In this document: positions 34,068 through 46,153 of the stretch, in pieces
Numbering within the stretch: position 1 is the stretch's first letter
Layout: every line of letters starts with the position of its first letter
Assembly: GCA_014898425.1 (NCBI GenBank)
Contig: RCSZ01000007.1
Span: 1,426,001 to 1,490,000, forward strand
DNA length: 64,000 nucleotides
Source of the DNA: Botryotinia globosa
Lineage: Eukaryota; Ascomycota; Leotiomycetes; Helotiales; Sclerotiniaceae
Reading direction: 5' to 3'
Notes under the pieces: model-generated
Database searches by the model: none
The model's input: the letters and a program-made list of their open reading frames with translations, nothing else
Told to the model about the DNA's origin: nothing
Translations under genes and position numbers: made by a program

Positions 34068-37000
34068 TCACATCAACTGACCAACCACATCCATCTGCGT
34101 AGCTTCATTTCCCTTTCCATTACGACTTCCCGCCAATCTCCTAGCCACCTCATTTGCCTCAAACAAACTGACCAATCTTCTCTTTCCAGTAAACTGCTTC
34201 TTTGTCTTCTCCTCACAATTCTCACTTTCATCGTTATCAAACTTTCTCTTCAAGTCTCCCTGAACCCTCAAACATTCCTCCCAGATCAGAGAATGTGTTT
34301 GATAAGATGGGGCTGCATCACGTTTCTGCTTCGCACGATACGCACTCAACGTATCCCCATTGAGATTATTCGGGTGATATTGCCAATGATTGTTAACAGA
34401 CGGAGGATTAGAGATGAACTTAGAGATATATTTATCATGCGACATTTCGAGGGGTGTACGACCGGTTGCTGATTCACGATATAGGAGAGTGGGTTTTTGG
34501 TGGAGGAGGAAGGATGTTAGCTTTGGTCTGTTGTTTTTGATTGCCTAGATGGGTGTCAGTATTTCGATTTTAATTTGGATGGGCAAGAGTAACATACAAC
34601 GTGTAACGGCAAATCGCCTTCTCCGTTAATCATCTCTAGCTCCTCGCGAGTGGAATACTTGAGAAGTACTTCTATAACATCAGCGTTATCGTAGTGGGTG
34701 GCCTTGCTCATCCATAAAGCTAGAGGTGTAACTGCGCTCGGATAGTCATCCGATCTCTCAAGTAACATTTCTTGAACATCCTTCTTGTTGAACAATTTGA
34801 TGATAGATTCTAAGCAAGAGACTGTCTCTTTATTTACGGTTGCGGCATCAGCTGCAAGAGTATGCATGATATTTCGGTTCTGTCTATCACGAGAGCGAGG
34901 CGAGGCGCCAACGGAAAGAAGGTACTCAATAATTGGAATCTTTTTTCTGTTGACAGCGAGATGTAGAGGTGAATAACCCTGAGCAGATTTCAATGAAAGA
35001 ACCGAATCAGGAAGAACAGAAACAAGATGTTTGATGAGATTGAGGTGTTTGACTTTATCTTCGTCTGTTTCCGGGTCGTGAAGAATAGCGACGTGGAGTA
35101 TAAGCTCGCCTATTGAATATTGTCAGTAAACTCATGACCTCTTAAAGATATCATATCACTTACTATTGATCTCTAACCAGTTTGAAATAGTATTTTCAAA
35201 TCCTTTCCCTGATTCCAACGTTCGAATTCGGAGATCATCCTTGTTTCTCTCAGCGAATTCTTTGTAATGTCTCATTGGAGCATCACTCATGAACCACTCG
35301 ACGGATTCAATGTTTCCCATTTGTGCAGCTTCAAGCAGAGGTGGGAATCGTCCCTCAAAATAATCAAAATCCTGGATATGAGTAGGAGGTCGTGCCCAAT
35401 CCCTGCGTTTCTTGCCACCAATCGACAAACCTTCATAATATCTTGGCTTTGTCTTAAGCTCCACACCACTAGACGCGACTAGCTTTTTAAGAGGAACTCC
35501 AGATCCGCAGTATTTGATCATTTCAGCTATCATTGTGGTTCTACCTTTAGAAAGAGCTTTGTTGAAAGTTGAGGTCTCCAAACTATAGCATCGCCGATCG
35601 TCTTCATGCTTAGCCATCAAAGCTTTTTGCTCGCCTGCAATGTCCAGAAGGAATCTGAACATTTTCATGTCGTCCTGCTCGACAGCATAATCAAACAGAC
35701 TGGACGGACCGCTTGATCCTGAGCTTCCATCATCACTAGTTGATCGATGCGCTGGACACTTCCATTCAATCATTCTCAGAGGAAGTGTATCACCTTTGAC
35801 AACGTTGGAAACCTCCTCGAGAGCATCAATCGTGAACTTGTCAGTAACCAGTTCAGAAAATATTGGCAGATCTCCTGACTCATCATCATCATCGTCAGAA
35901 CTCATAATACTCCAACGTTGACGTCCTTTCTTATCATCCTCATCATCTGCGTTATGATATTGAGCAAGGCAAATTTCCACGATTCTACGTGCAAGATCAT
36001 AGTGTCCACGTAAAACGGCGATAGAGAAAGGCATAAACTCATTTCCGTCGCTAACCGTAATTCTAAGAGGCGGATATTCAACGTTATCATGCTTCCAAGG
36101 TTGGAGTGTCAAATTCTTGATGGCGTCAAGATCATTATTCCAAGCAGCTTCAAACAACATAAAATAGCCTTGTCTCTTCCCATCATTGAGGTCTGGGACA
36201 TTGAAACTAAAATGTGTTTTGTAAGGTTCTGGTGCTACTTTATGCCAACGATCGTGGTGCCATGAGCTATCTTGGCCCTTGGGCGATTGAGGAATATCGG
36301 GATACAAATCGATGAATGATTTTGCCCCGGCTGCGATGAGGAGTTTTTCAGCCTGCTCGAGATCTTTGATTACTTCCTTGACTGCTTCGCGCTCATCCTT
36401 GTACTTTTCAAGTTCATTTTCTTTATCTTTGAGTAACTTCTCGTGTGTTTCATGTTTGACCTTATTCTGATATTTCTCATCGCGGTAGTTCTGTAAGGCT
36501 GTCCAGTACTTATAAGTACCCGGTTCCAGATCTGCTGTGTAGAAAGTCTCGGGTTGAAGAATTTCCGACTTCCTTGATTCGGGATTGTCTTCTCGGAATT
36601 GCCATTGATTATACAAAGGCTCTTTCCATTCTCGAAGCGTCTTCAATTTGCGTTGAATAACATCTAGGATAGATTCTCTCGCGTTGTAATAGTAAATTCG
36701 TGATTCAGGATTATTTACCGCTGACCATGCAATAGTTGTGAGAGTTTGTGGATTGGCACCTTTGGCAAGAAGATCTCCAACAACAGCGCCAATCTCCTTA
36801 CAGATAGCAGCAAGAATGGGTTGTTGTGCTGTTTCTCGAAATCGCTTCATGTTCGTTTCTGTATTTTGATTTTTAGCATGAGCATTTGTGTCCGTATACA
36901 CTTTGATCCAATCTTCGAATTCAAACTGGGGTTGTGCACCTAAGTGCAGAAGTTTGGATGCCATCTCTCCGTAATTTTTCTTTACGGCAGTAGACAGTGG

Positions 37001-39549
37001 CGTCTCAGCTGATCCGTGTCCTGTAATTCCGATCTTATTGATGACTCTTTGCGCGGCTGGTCGATCATGAGCGAACAGAACGTCCAGGATGTCGGTATTA
37101 TTTTGAGCGACAATGTAGTGGAGGGCTGTGAAATAGCTTGTATCTGACTGAGCAGAAGTGGCCCCTAGATTCAATAGTACCTCCACCACTTGCTTTGACT
37201 TTTCTTTGGGCAGAGACATTGCTAGAACCAAAGTCATGATTGCTCCTCTAGGATTCGTAGTTCCAGCTTCTACTAGTTTGACAGGGAAGATAACATCGGC
37301 ACCATATTCTGAGACGAGAAGTCTGATAGCATCGATGTGGCCATTGAGAATTGCAAGGTGAAGTGGAGAGAGGCCATAATCCCAAGCAACAACGTTGATG
37401 TCATAGATGTCAGGATCTTCCATGGAGTCGTCCATAATTGCAGCCTAGGAAAATTAATTAGTGGAAGAATGATGAAGGGAAAACGAATATGACTTACAAC
37501 ATCATCTTTATCTTCATCTATGTTTCCTGGAATCTTGACAAAGCTTCCCATCGTCAGAGCATCAGCTTCCTCTTGTTCACTATCGAGGGTAATCTCTGAC
37601 GCAGAATCCGATTCCTCTTCGTTATCAGATGCAGTGTATGCAACCTTACTAGACTGCTTCGCTTCCTCCTCCTCCTCCTCATTCGCCATACTCTTATTCA
37701 GGAGTATGCGAATCATCTCAAGATCGCCTCTTGCAGCGGCAATATGTAATGCTGTTCTGCCGTCTACAAGTCTAGCTATCAATCTGGCTCCATTATCGAC
37801 GAGACATTTGACAATCTCTGGAGTGGAAGTCATAGTAGCTAGATGAAGAGGTGTGCGTCCAGTGAAGTCTCGGCGGTTGACATCAACACCTTCTTGGGAA
37901 CACCAATCCTGAACGTGTTCCAGATCTCCATCCACGATAGCTTGACACAAACGTGCTGTATCACCGACATAACTCATAGTGGTCCACTCATCGTCATTTA
38001 TAGGATTGAAACTTCCAATCTCCTGGCGACCGGGGTCGTCTGTGATAAACTTGAGAGTACCCGAGACGCTGTTCTTGCTTTCCTTCTCAGCCGCCTCCTT
38101 CTCTTCGTTCGTGGTAGGAACTGGACAGTATCCGCAACAATCTTGAATAACTTCTTCCGCCGTGCCAAAAAAGCATGGATGACGATGTAAATAAACTTCA
38201 CGATCTTTATCTTGGTTCCATTCCGCATTCAGAAGTAAATCCTTGGCATACAGCAAACGATTGATCTTTGCCGCATTGTACTTTTGCCCATAAGGAACTG
38301 TCATAGTATGATAGTTGGCAATCTCATCCTGTTCAGCCCAATCTGCGACCTCGTCCTCTTCTTGATCTTTCAAATTTCCATACAATCTACGTTGATTGCG
38401 AAAACCTCTGTTGAGAGATGGTCTACCACGTTCTTTTCGGCGCTGATCCATGTAGTTTTCCCGATCCTGGATTTGAAATTAGCATGTGATCATTGCGATG
38501 GCGACACCAAGAGTACTTACAACTGTCTTTGGCAACTTCTCAAGAATCAACAATCTAGCGAGTCCTTCTGTGCGACCAAAAGAGCGCTCATATATCGTGG
38601 GATCGATTCTTGAGCGATCCAACATTGGCCAATGGACTTCAAAGCCTCTGTGACTGTATTTGCTCAAGCGATTTTCATAACTTGGCGATCTTCTAGTCAA
38701 GTCAATGGTGTTGCATTGTGTAACGAATGATCCAACAGCTCTGGGACTCATGTAAACCTGCTTCCCATCATATGCAGCACAAGAACAATCCACATCAAAT
38801 CCAGTAATGATCTGAGAGATAGAATCATAAAGTCTGAGAACGATCTGAACGTGACGAGTGGGATGTTGACTTGCAATGGTGATAGCGTTCTTTGTGCGGA
38901 TCGTGGTCGTCTCATGAAGGATAGCATCTCTGATATTAGTTTCAATCTGCTTAATCTTCTCCAATCCTTCAGCCTCAGTAAGCCCGTAAAGAAAGAGATC
39001 AACATCAGATGCTGGAGCCAAATGCTCGTGATAATATTCTCTCATGGCTCTCTTGCTACCGGCCCATTTCTCTGGGATGGGGAGAAGAGACGTAGTGACG
39101 GCACTACCAGCTGCAACAACATTGTTCCAATCAAGATCAGCCAATGAAGATTCGGAAAAAAGGTTGAAATTCGTCTGAAAATCTTTGATGGATCCAACGA
39201 CAGCTGGTGAGCCATTTGGTCGACGTTCTTCATCCTTCAATGGCATGATGTATTTTTCTGACTCTTCTTTCGACTCATTCGTAAGATCTCTAGCCCGAAC
39301 CTTAAGATCATTCTCATGGCCAGAGAAGATGGGAACTAAATTGACAGCTCCATCTTTGACGGCTTCATGGTCAGGTTGTTGGGCAAAAACTTTGCGAAGT
39401 TCTGATTCATAGGCCTTGTATGGCTCAATGATGGTTGAGATATTTTTGATTGGGTTTTGAGACAGGTATGGGATGAAATCCTTAATAGGTGCGGGAAGAC
39501 TTGGGAGATCGATTGGAGCTGGACGTTCAGGGAGAGTATCTGAAGCCAT
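34068..39549 (-). CDS. Large ankyrin-repeat protein (1755 aa)
   Basis: Five exons join in frame: 38521-39549, 37498-38466, 35164-37444, 34598-35109 and 34068-34544. All introns are GT-AG with GTAAGT- or GTATGT-type donors. The start at 39549 is the first ATG with an excellent context (caccATGGc). Exon 1 encodes a conserved-looking non-ankyrin domain, with NVVAAGSAVTTSLLP (about 143-157), ASDVDLFLYGL (about 180-190), IVLRLYDSISQIITGFDVDC and RSPSYENRLSKYSHRGFEV. The GS and DxD are about 33 residues apart, too far for a standard nucleotidyltransferase site. Ankyrin repeats begin in exon 2 (GRTPLHLATMTSTPEIVKCL, GRTALHIAAARGDLEMIRIL) and continue through exon 4. Exon 3 also has a Lys/Glu-rich coiled-coil-like stretch (KDKENELEKYKDERE). 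The tail is basic. Proteins with this exon 1 domain plus ankyrins occur in other fungi, but I know no function. Confidence 0.85.
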
Positions 39550-40327
39550 GGTGATTTGGTATGGTGAAACTAGTTCAGATGTTGAGAGAGTAGAGGAACT
39601 ATAAGTTTGACGGTCTGTCAATGGGAAGATAGATGTATAGAGAAACAGTTTAAACCAAATATTCATCAAAATTCAAGATAAGATACGGGCGGTGTCAGTT
39701 ACAGACACCAAGTAACCTGAAGACAAGAATCCTTTAACTATTGGATTTCGAGGTATCTCATGTAATGAAGTTGAAATCGAGAAGAAGATGAAGAAGAAGA
39801 TGAGTATGGAAAAAAGAAAAGAATTCATCTGGAAAATCATCTCTTTTTGAATTCTACGCGCCACACAAATTAAAAACGGTAAGAAACTCACGACGATACA
39901 CGAAAGTAACCCCTCGTCTCGTGATTTTAGGCAACACCAGGCATCCACGTGATTTTCGCCCGCTCTTTCCACAATTATCGCCCTAGCGCCACCCGGGTAG
40001 TAAGCGGCATGATGCTGGACCCACCTTTCCCCGGGTTTGGAGTTAACTCGTATCCAATTCTTAGATTGCCATTTCTCATGTTGTCCATATTCGGCATTGA
40101 TGCCTTCAGAATGGAGTTTGCTACCTAGAATTTGAGGATGATGATAGTCATGACTAATGATATCAAGGTATCAAGAGGTATCAGGCTTTACACCAATATT
40201 AGAAAGCATATACACTGCATCAACATTCATGATGATGATGACGATGATGACGATGATGACGACGAGGATTGATGATGGTGAACGATGTTTCTACATAAGT
40301 TCATATTGGATTAGAGTGATGATTTAA
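39550..40327. other. Intergenic, upstream of the ankyrin gene
   Basis: About 780 bp. It contains a CACGTG at 39946-39951 and a GATGAC trinucleotide-like run at about 40225-40265. No gene seen. Confidence 0.4.
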
Positions 40328-42400
40328 TCATTTCAATTCAAATCCGCTGTTCTTCTCCGATAGATAACAATGTCTAGATAAATTCGAAAGGCCAACCCGT
40401 TGATATCCATCGCACTTCAAATCTGGCCGTTTGCATACAAGGGCACACACGACGGAGGTTTCAGACTTACCAACACTATCGGCATCTACGACTGAGATGT
40501 TACTAAACATTCAACCGTCGAGAAATTCCCAACGCACCATTCTTGGTCCTCCGAAATATCCAGATCCATAGATGACCACATAATTAGAATGACCTCTCCA
40601 AGCATTTCCTCCACCAAGAGCGAAGTTTCGAAAAGACCTCATCTTCCAGAACCTCTGTTTCCATGGCTATGAGTCAGTGTAGCAGATATATATGCAGCTC
40701 TGACTCTTATTGAGCCAAGTTTAAGAGCCGTACGAGAATCGTTAGTGACACCAGACATTCCGGTACCCTCATACGTGGAATATTCGTGAAGCTGAGATGA
40801 TGTAGAGGCTGGTCTGCCATGAAATGCAGCCGTTCCTACTGGAAGCATGATAAGTGATATCCAAGACCAGCTTGGTGCTGTAGGTCTGTCAAATCGATAT
40901 ACTATTCTCCCAGACTGGAGACTATCGTCCCACAACAAAGCCCAGTGTAGGCAATAGTATTTCCCGTATTTTGTATACGGGTTAGTTTAATGGTGCGTAT
41001 CGAATTTTTTCGAAATATGTATGTATGTGGTATGGAATTCAATATTATTGGAAATATTCAATATCATTTAATTATTCAATATTATTAGTAATATATTAAA
41101 ATACTAAAATTTAATATAAAATATACATTCCTATTCAAATTAGGCTAGAAATAAGGGGTTTTTATTCGATTTGAAATAAGGAATGGAATAGAAATCTTTT
41201 ATTTCTAATCTAATTTGAATAGGAATATATATTTTATATTAGATTTTAGTATTTCAGTATATTATTAGTATTTATTAGATATATGAATATGTACGAGAAT
41301 GGTATAATCTCCTTTTTATATATACTAGCTGCAATATCAATATGCTAATATGCGCCACAGTTTCATTGTAGTATACTATTGCCTACACTGACAAAGCCCT
41401 AGCAATTTCTTTCTCTCATAAGCCAGCTAGACATTTGCTCGAGTCACCTTTGAAATATTTTTGTTACGCCCAGAATAGCAATTGCTCGATCATCATGCTT
41501 AGTTAGAGCCAGCGTGCAATATCCCCCCACTATATTCAGCCATCTATCCAATACCGCCCTTTCCGATATCGAAAATATATCTTGGTTGATGTTAGAGTCT
41601 AACAGTGGATAGATTTTCTCAAGACTCGCGCATTCGCAGAAAAGATCACTCTTACATTCTAGTATCATTTCGGATGTGTGAAAAGGTAGTGTACGAGAGG
41701 CAAGCATTCGCTCCTGATAAACTCAAGCTCTGGTCAGAAGTGGTAGCGCATCGTTGTCAAAGGCAGCCGGTTGGTTGTATCGTCGCTTCCCACTGGCAGT
41801 AAGCCGGCGGTGAATTGGCTCAAAACATGGTCTAACCAAGATCTTTGGAAAATCATAACCTTCATAAGATATCTGAAAGAAGCTTATGGAGACACGGTGG
41901 AAGAAATATCTGATTTCACGATCATTGAAACAACCCGCTGTACTATCCTTAGCTGTTGTTGCGGCAAGATCTAGTTAGTTATTGGTGTAGATGTCAATCA
42001 TAAGTACAGTCTCTTTCTCCCAGTCGTTAAATTCGTTCTGCACAATGTAAAAGCTATCTATCCATTTGCAACGGACACCCAATGCTCTAAATATTTCGAT
42101 CGTGCTTTGAAACGATGGAATACAAGATCTCCCTATACCATCCTGGAATCTCTAGCTTCGGGATACTCTTTATTATCATCTATAGACCATTCATGATGAT
42201 GTGTTAAATGACACAGTCTGAGCTGATACTTCATTTAAGCATAGATGATTTGAAATATAGATGATATTCCACAGTCAATTCAGGAGCGACATTTATCGTC
42301 CATTTGTATTTTCCGATCTTCTAGCTCCCAACTGAGATCTCAGAATATTCTAACAGCAGACATCTCAAAATTATACAGACTGCAAAACCGCCCGTATCTC
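40328..42400 (-). pseudogene. HET-domain pseudogene split by a MITE
   Basis: A relic of a heterokaryon-incompatibility (HET) domain protein. The domain core is visible on the minus strand: FRALGVRCKWIDSFYIVQ and EFNDWEKETVLMIDIYTN (about 42110-41980), then AATTAKDSTAGCFNDRE, a damaged TRA(W)VYQERMLASRTLPF, LALTKHDDRAIAILGVTKIF, and after the MITE LLWDDSLQSGR and RPTAPSWSWISL. C-terminal remnants near 40440 read CALVCKRPDLKCDGYQRVGL. In-frame stops lie at 41975-41977 (TAA), 41723-41725 (TGA where Trp is expected) and 41416-41418 (TGA where Trp is expected). A frameshift lies between TKIFQ (about 41445) and GDSSKCLAGL. The upstream limit, about 42400, is approximate. HET proteins mediate non-self recognition and cell death; this copy should be inactive. 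Confidence 0.8.
40943..41390. mobile_element. hAT-like MITE with 8-bp target duplication
   Basis: A 448-bp element with an 18-bp perfect terminal inverted repeat, CAGTGTAGGCAATAGTAT. It is flanked on both sides by acaaagcc (40935-40942 and 41391-41398). The 8-bp duplication and the CAGTG terminus fit the hAT superfamily. The interior holds a second long inverted repeat (about 41080-41150 against 41200-41275, for example attcctattcaaatta / taatttgaatagga). There is no transposase. It sits inside the HET pseudogene; removing the element plus one duplication restores continuous sequence across the insertion site. Confidence 0.9.
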
Positions 42401-43524
42401 ACTTCAAATGAATGTCAGTATCAGTTTCTGGAGTGACGTGGCTTTACAAGCCATTTGCAGCGCTGTAATGTCTGAAACTTGAATCATGATATCATCGAAC
42501 TCTTGAGGATTAGTATGGAGTCTAAACTATAGACTACATCCAAGGATACAAATGATGATACTCAGATTCAACAGCCATAGTCGATGTTCTAATCATGTCA
42601 TTATGAACATCAAAACTGATGATAGTACTACCGTCACATTCAATCACAAATATCTGAGTGTTTCAACTTATGAATATTATTCATCCAAGATCTCGAAGAA
42701 TATCTATGCTATATCCCGTAAACTACTGTATCTACAATCCACAAGAGAGCAACATCTGCAACTTGAGAAAACACGTGCTCGTCTGACCATGTCTCGGTAA
42801 ATTAAAGGGGTGATCCCAGGGTACCTTGAATATTCTTTTGTAACATGACCTCGGGAATTCGATATAGTGCGCATGTAGAATGTAAGCATAATAGGAGATA
42901 AATCATTGGACTGGGGTTGATAGTTTAACTAGAATACACATCTTGAACCTCGCTTAGTGACATTGTATTGCTAAGATAGACAACAAAAGTCAAGATATAC
43001 TTACTATATTATAATAACCTTAGTGGTCCTTGTAATCGCAAAGTTAATAATATTCGGGACGGAGAGAGATTCAATATAAATCCCTATACAAATTTCTGTT
43101 CCATACATCACAATATTAATATTTTATTCGTTATGGATAATACAATTACTTTATTAACATAACAATCACTATAATCTATAAATTTTAGGATTTGTTTATT
43201 ATTAAATTTTAATAGAAAAAAGGAAACCAAGGGCCCTGAAAGGCCTTAGAGATTTTTTGGATATTAGAGTTGTGGGAAAGGTGGACGGAAGGAGAGCGAG
43301 CGTAGGAGCTAGAGGGTGGGCGAAAGGCATTAGCCGAAAATTTAAAGGGGGGTATGTTCACCCCACTTTCAATCAGAAGCTTTACTACTGTGCCACATAA
43401 ATACAGAACATATCAAATGAAATGAAGATAGGAATATATCTTGAACAGTCTCATATAATTGTACAGCTTCGCGACGCTCTTGATCTAAGTGTCGTGGCTG
43501 TTGCGTAGTCTATTTCCTCTGAAA
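42401..43524. other. Intergenic, no gene seen
   Basis: About 1.1 kb. Mostly AT-rich, with a GC-richer patch at 43225-43385. The open frames are short and non-conserved. Confidence 0.4.
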
Positions 43525-45095
43525 TTATAGGTAAAAACAATTATTTGGCTTTCTGAAATCATGCTTCGAAAAGACGTAGAGGAGGTCAACATACTCTTCA
43601 GACTCTTTTTTCTCCTCGGCGAAAAAAAGCAAGTTCCACGCGTTCTTGCTCTTTTGCATCATAGCTTGCTTTGGTTGCCAGAAGCCGTGTCGTTTTGCAC
43701 TATATTTGTGCTGTCGCCACAAAAAGACCCACCATCCACTTGGCCCGGGTAGAGAGAGGGGTTCAGAGCTTGGGCGATCCATTAGTTGATTCAACTTTTC
43801 TGGGGCCCATACAGAAAGGTTTCGCCAAATAGCTCTCTGTGAGCAGTCGAATAGCTGATGCGGCAACTTTTTGGGGTATCTGAGTTGTGTCAATATTCAG
43901 TACACCTTTCAGGCTGGGGAGAAGGCACATGTAAAAACATGTATATAAAAAAGGCATAGAAAAACAGCAGGCTCTTCTTCAAAGCAAGCTGTTAATCTGA
44001 AAGCAGAAAACACATTTAATTTACTGACCTTGCCCCTTGGTGAACCACCCAATCACACCCTAACGCCGAGGGGGCGCTTGGGATCAAATTCCGCATTGTA
44101 GCTTCGAAGCGGTCATATGCTTTACCCCAATAATTCTTCCATCGTGGAAGGTTGTGAATCCACGCTATGGCCTGTTTGAGTATTAGCTTGGAATATTAAA
44201 GTTGGAATCATGAAGTAGAAAACAGCATGGGGGAATGATCAACATACCTCTCTTGGTTCCCCCCAAATACCATTATCAAAACGCACTTTCCATTCATCAG
44301 ATATCATGACGCCCATCTCCCCCTCTAATTGCCTCACAACCCCTTCATCAAAATCGTCAACATTCATTTCCATGTCGTTGAATTCATCATCATCATCATC
44401 TTCTTCTTCTTTTTCATCGCCCCATTCATCTATTTCCTCTTCCCACTCATCATTTTCGTTATCGGTAATGGCATCAAAATCGAAAAGATCGTCATCATTC
44501 TCCTCCTCGCTCATTTCAGACTGGGAATCGGTATCACTCCCGATCTCAATCGAATGGGTGAACAAGCTAGCCCCACGTAAAATAATCCGATTCGCTCCCG
44601 AATTAGGCCTAAGTAAGATGGAGGTTAGTAAACTCAGTAGTTATTTGTTACTCAATAATGCGGTTCAAGTTGGATGCCTTACTTTTCAATCTTCATTGAA
44701 TTCTTAATTTCACTTCTCTTCTCCTCCTCCATTCTTTTACGATCTTCTTCACCTGCGCTTTGATACAATGCCGTCTTTTTTAGCTTTTTGATGTGGTATA
44801 ATGTTTTGACTCTTGCATTTTCCCTCGCTTTGTACGCAGTACGTACATCTGGGGGTAGATTTTGTAACCTTTCTCGCTCGTAAACAGAGTGTGCATTCGA
44901 GGAATATTCATTTTCGTTCTTGCGAGGCTTCCCGGGCGCACCGCTCCCAATAAATTTGTGGATGGTAACATCTTTGATTGATCTTTTGAATTTGATATCG
45001 AAAATGGAAGTGATACCCCAGAGTGAGTGGAATTTCGCTACAAGAGAATGTTGAAAAGAGTGATTAGTGGTGAGGAGATTGATAAGACTGGGCAT
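43525..45095 (-). CDS. Hypothetical protein, four exons, 423 aa
   Basis: I do not recognise this protein, but the gene model is well supported by splicing. Exons 44683-45095, 44248-44608, 44029-44171 and 43525-43879 have GT-AG introns and join in one continuous frame of 424 codons ending in a stop. The start ATG is at 45095. Exon 1 is basic, with a run of charged residues (ERERLQNLPPDVRTAYKARE, MEEEKRSEIKNS). Exon 2 has an acidic stretch of about 70 residues rich in Asp/Glu (DEWEEEIDEWGDEKEEED). Exons 3-4 are Trp-rich (WIHNLPRWKNYWGKAYDRFE, CDWVVHQG, SGWWVFLWRQHKYSAKRHGFW). No signal peptide or membrane helix is evident. It could be a lineage-specific or transposon-derived gene: repeats lie just downstream and upstream. 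Confidence 0.65.
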
Positions 45096-45277
45096 AGACG
45101 ATCTAACCTTAGTCTATCACATGACCATGTTTGCTTCTTTTTCTTTACTAAGCCTATGGCTATACTACATTCGAAAAGGTAGTAGATCATAGGTCTCGAA
45201 GCAAAGCGTGTCATCTCTTTTGGGTCGAGTAAGGTATCATCATGCCAACACGAAAACAGTATTTATATAAGCTTCCC

Positions 45278-45526
45278 TCGCGACCTCGAGAAAAAGCCAA
45301 ATACCAAACCTACAAAAATAAAAGAAAATCCAGAAAGAGTATTTCTGAAACTTCGATATAAATTTCTCTATCTATTATTGTATCTTCGAAATTGAATATT
45401 TAGAGTTATTCTTTGATCAATTATTGATATTCAAATTTTTATTCAAGAATCCTATTTTTTAGTTTGGATATTAAATTTTGATTGAGGTATGGATTTTTGG
45501 TGGGCGGCTTTTTCTCGAGGTCGCGA
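45278..45526. repeat. 21-bp perfect inverted repeat pair
   Basis: tcgcgacctcgagaaaaagcc at 45278-45298 is the exact reverse complement of 45506-45526. Shorter arms cttccctcg (45272-45280) and cgagggaag (about 45541-45549) lie near them. The spacer is AT-rich. It could be a small foldback element. Confidence 0.8.
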
Positions 45527-45884
45527 GCTTGCTAGAATCCCGAGGGAAGAGAACGCTAGGCGATCCAGGCATATAGCAGATCCAGAAGATGCACAGAGGC
45601 CTCACAATGGTCCTACCCATACACCAGATCATTCCTCCTCTCACTATCCGAGGCGCTCTGTGGACCGTACTCCCACACCCCCTCGCTCACCAATTCGCTC
45701 AGCTGTTCGCTTTCCCACTCACTCTCTTTCCCGTCGACATCAATCCAATAATCCCGCACATAGCCCGCGAGCTCAGACTGGTGGTAAAACCATCAAATCT
45801 AGCCGAGCGAGAAATTCCGTCATTGGCCGAAAGCCTAAATCAAAGAAAGGCATCAAACCAGCCAAGATACCCATATTTAGGTAA
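45489..45884 (+). CDS. Hypothetical Arg/Ser/Pro-rich small protein
   Basis: A 131-codon frame from ATG 45489, no recognised domain. It starts MDFWWAAFSRGRELAR and is then rich in Arg, Ser, Pro and His, ending in a Lys-rich tail. Its start overlaps one arm of the 21-bp inverted repeat, and a MITE lies 270 bp downstream. Possibly part of a decayed repeat rather than a gene; a downstream exon was not found. Confidence 0.3.
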   Translation: MDFWWAAFSRGRELARIPREENARRSRHIADPEDAQRPHNGPTHTPDHSSSHYPRRSVDRTPTPPRSPIRSAVRFPTHSLSRRHQSNNPAHSPRAQTGGKTIKSSRARNSVIGRKPKSKKGIKPAKIPIFR

Positions 45885-46153
45885 AAACAAAAAAGAAGGC
45901 TATCAAGTGGAGAGAGGGTTCTTGATTTGAGTAAGTCTATTCATATGATTGATCGTTGAATATTTAATTTATATTGACTCTATTTAGAGCTTTTATCGAA
46001 GGAGATAAAGCTTTATACAAATACTTAAACAAATTTCATCCCCCGCGCAGCGTTTGCAAGGCTTGTATAAGAGGTAGCGCATTCGATTCTAATCATCAGT
46101 AATCGAGACGCTGCAAGAGGCCGCAGAGATGATATTAACGGTGCGCTTCGATA

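Noticed and set aside
38521..39549. Nucleotidyltransferase (GS...DxD) assignment for the ankyrin protein
   Set aside because: The motif spacing is about 33 residues, outside the usual range of about 9-13; kept only as a hypothesis.
46040..46115. tRNA-like text (ggtagcgcattcgattctaatc)
   Set aside because: Resembles D-arm and anticodon-arm wording but I could not form an acceptor stem or a T-arm with GTTCRANNC; a covariance search would settle it.
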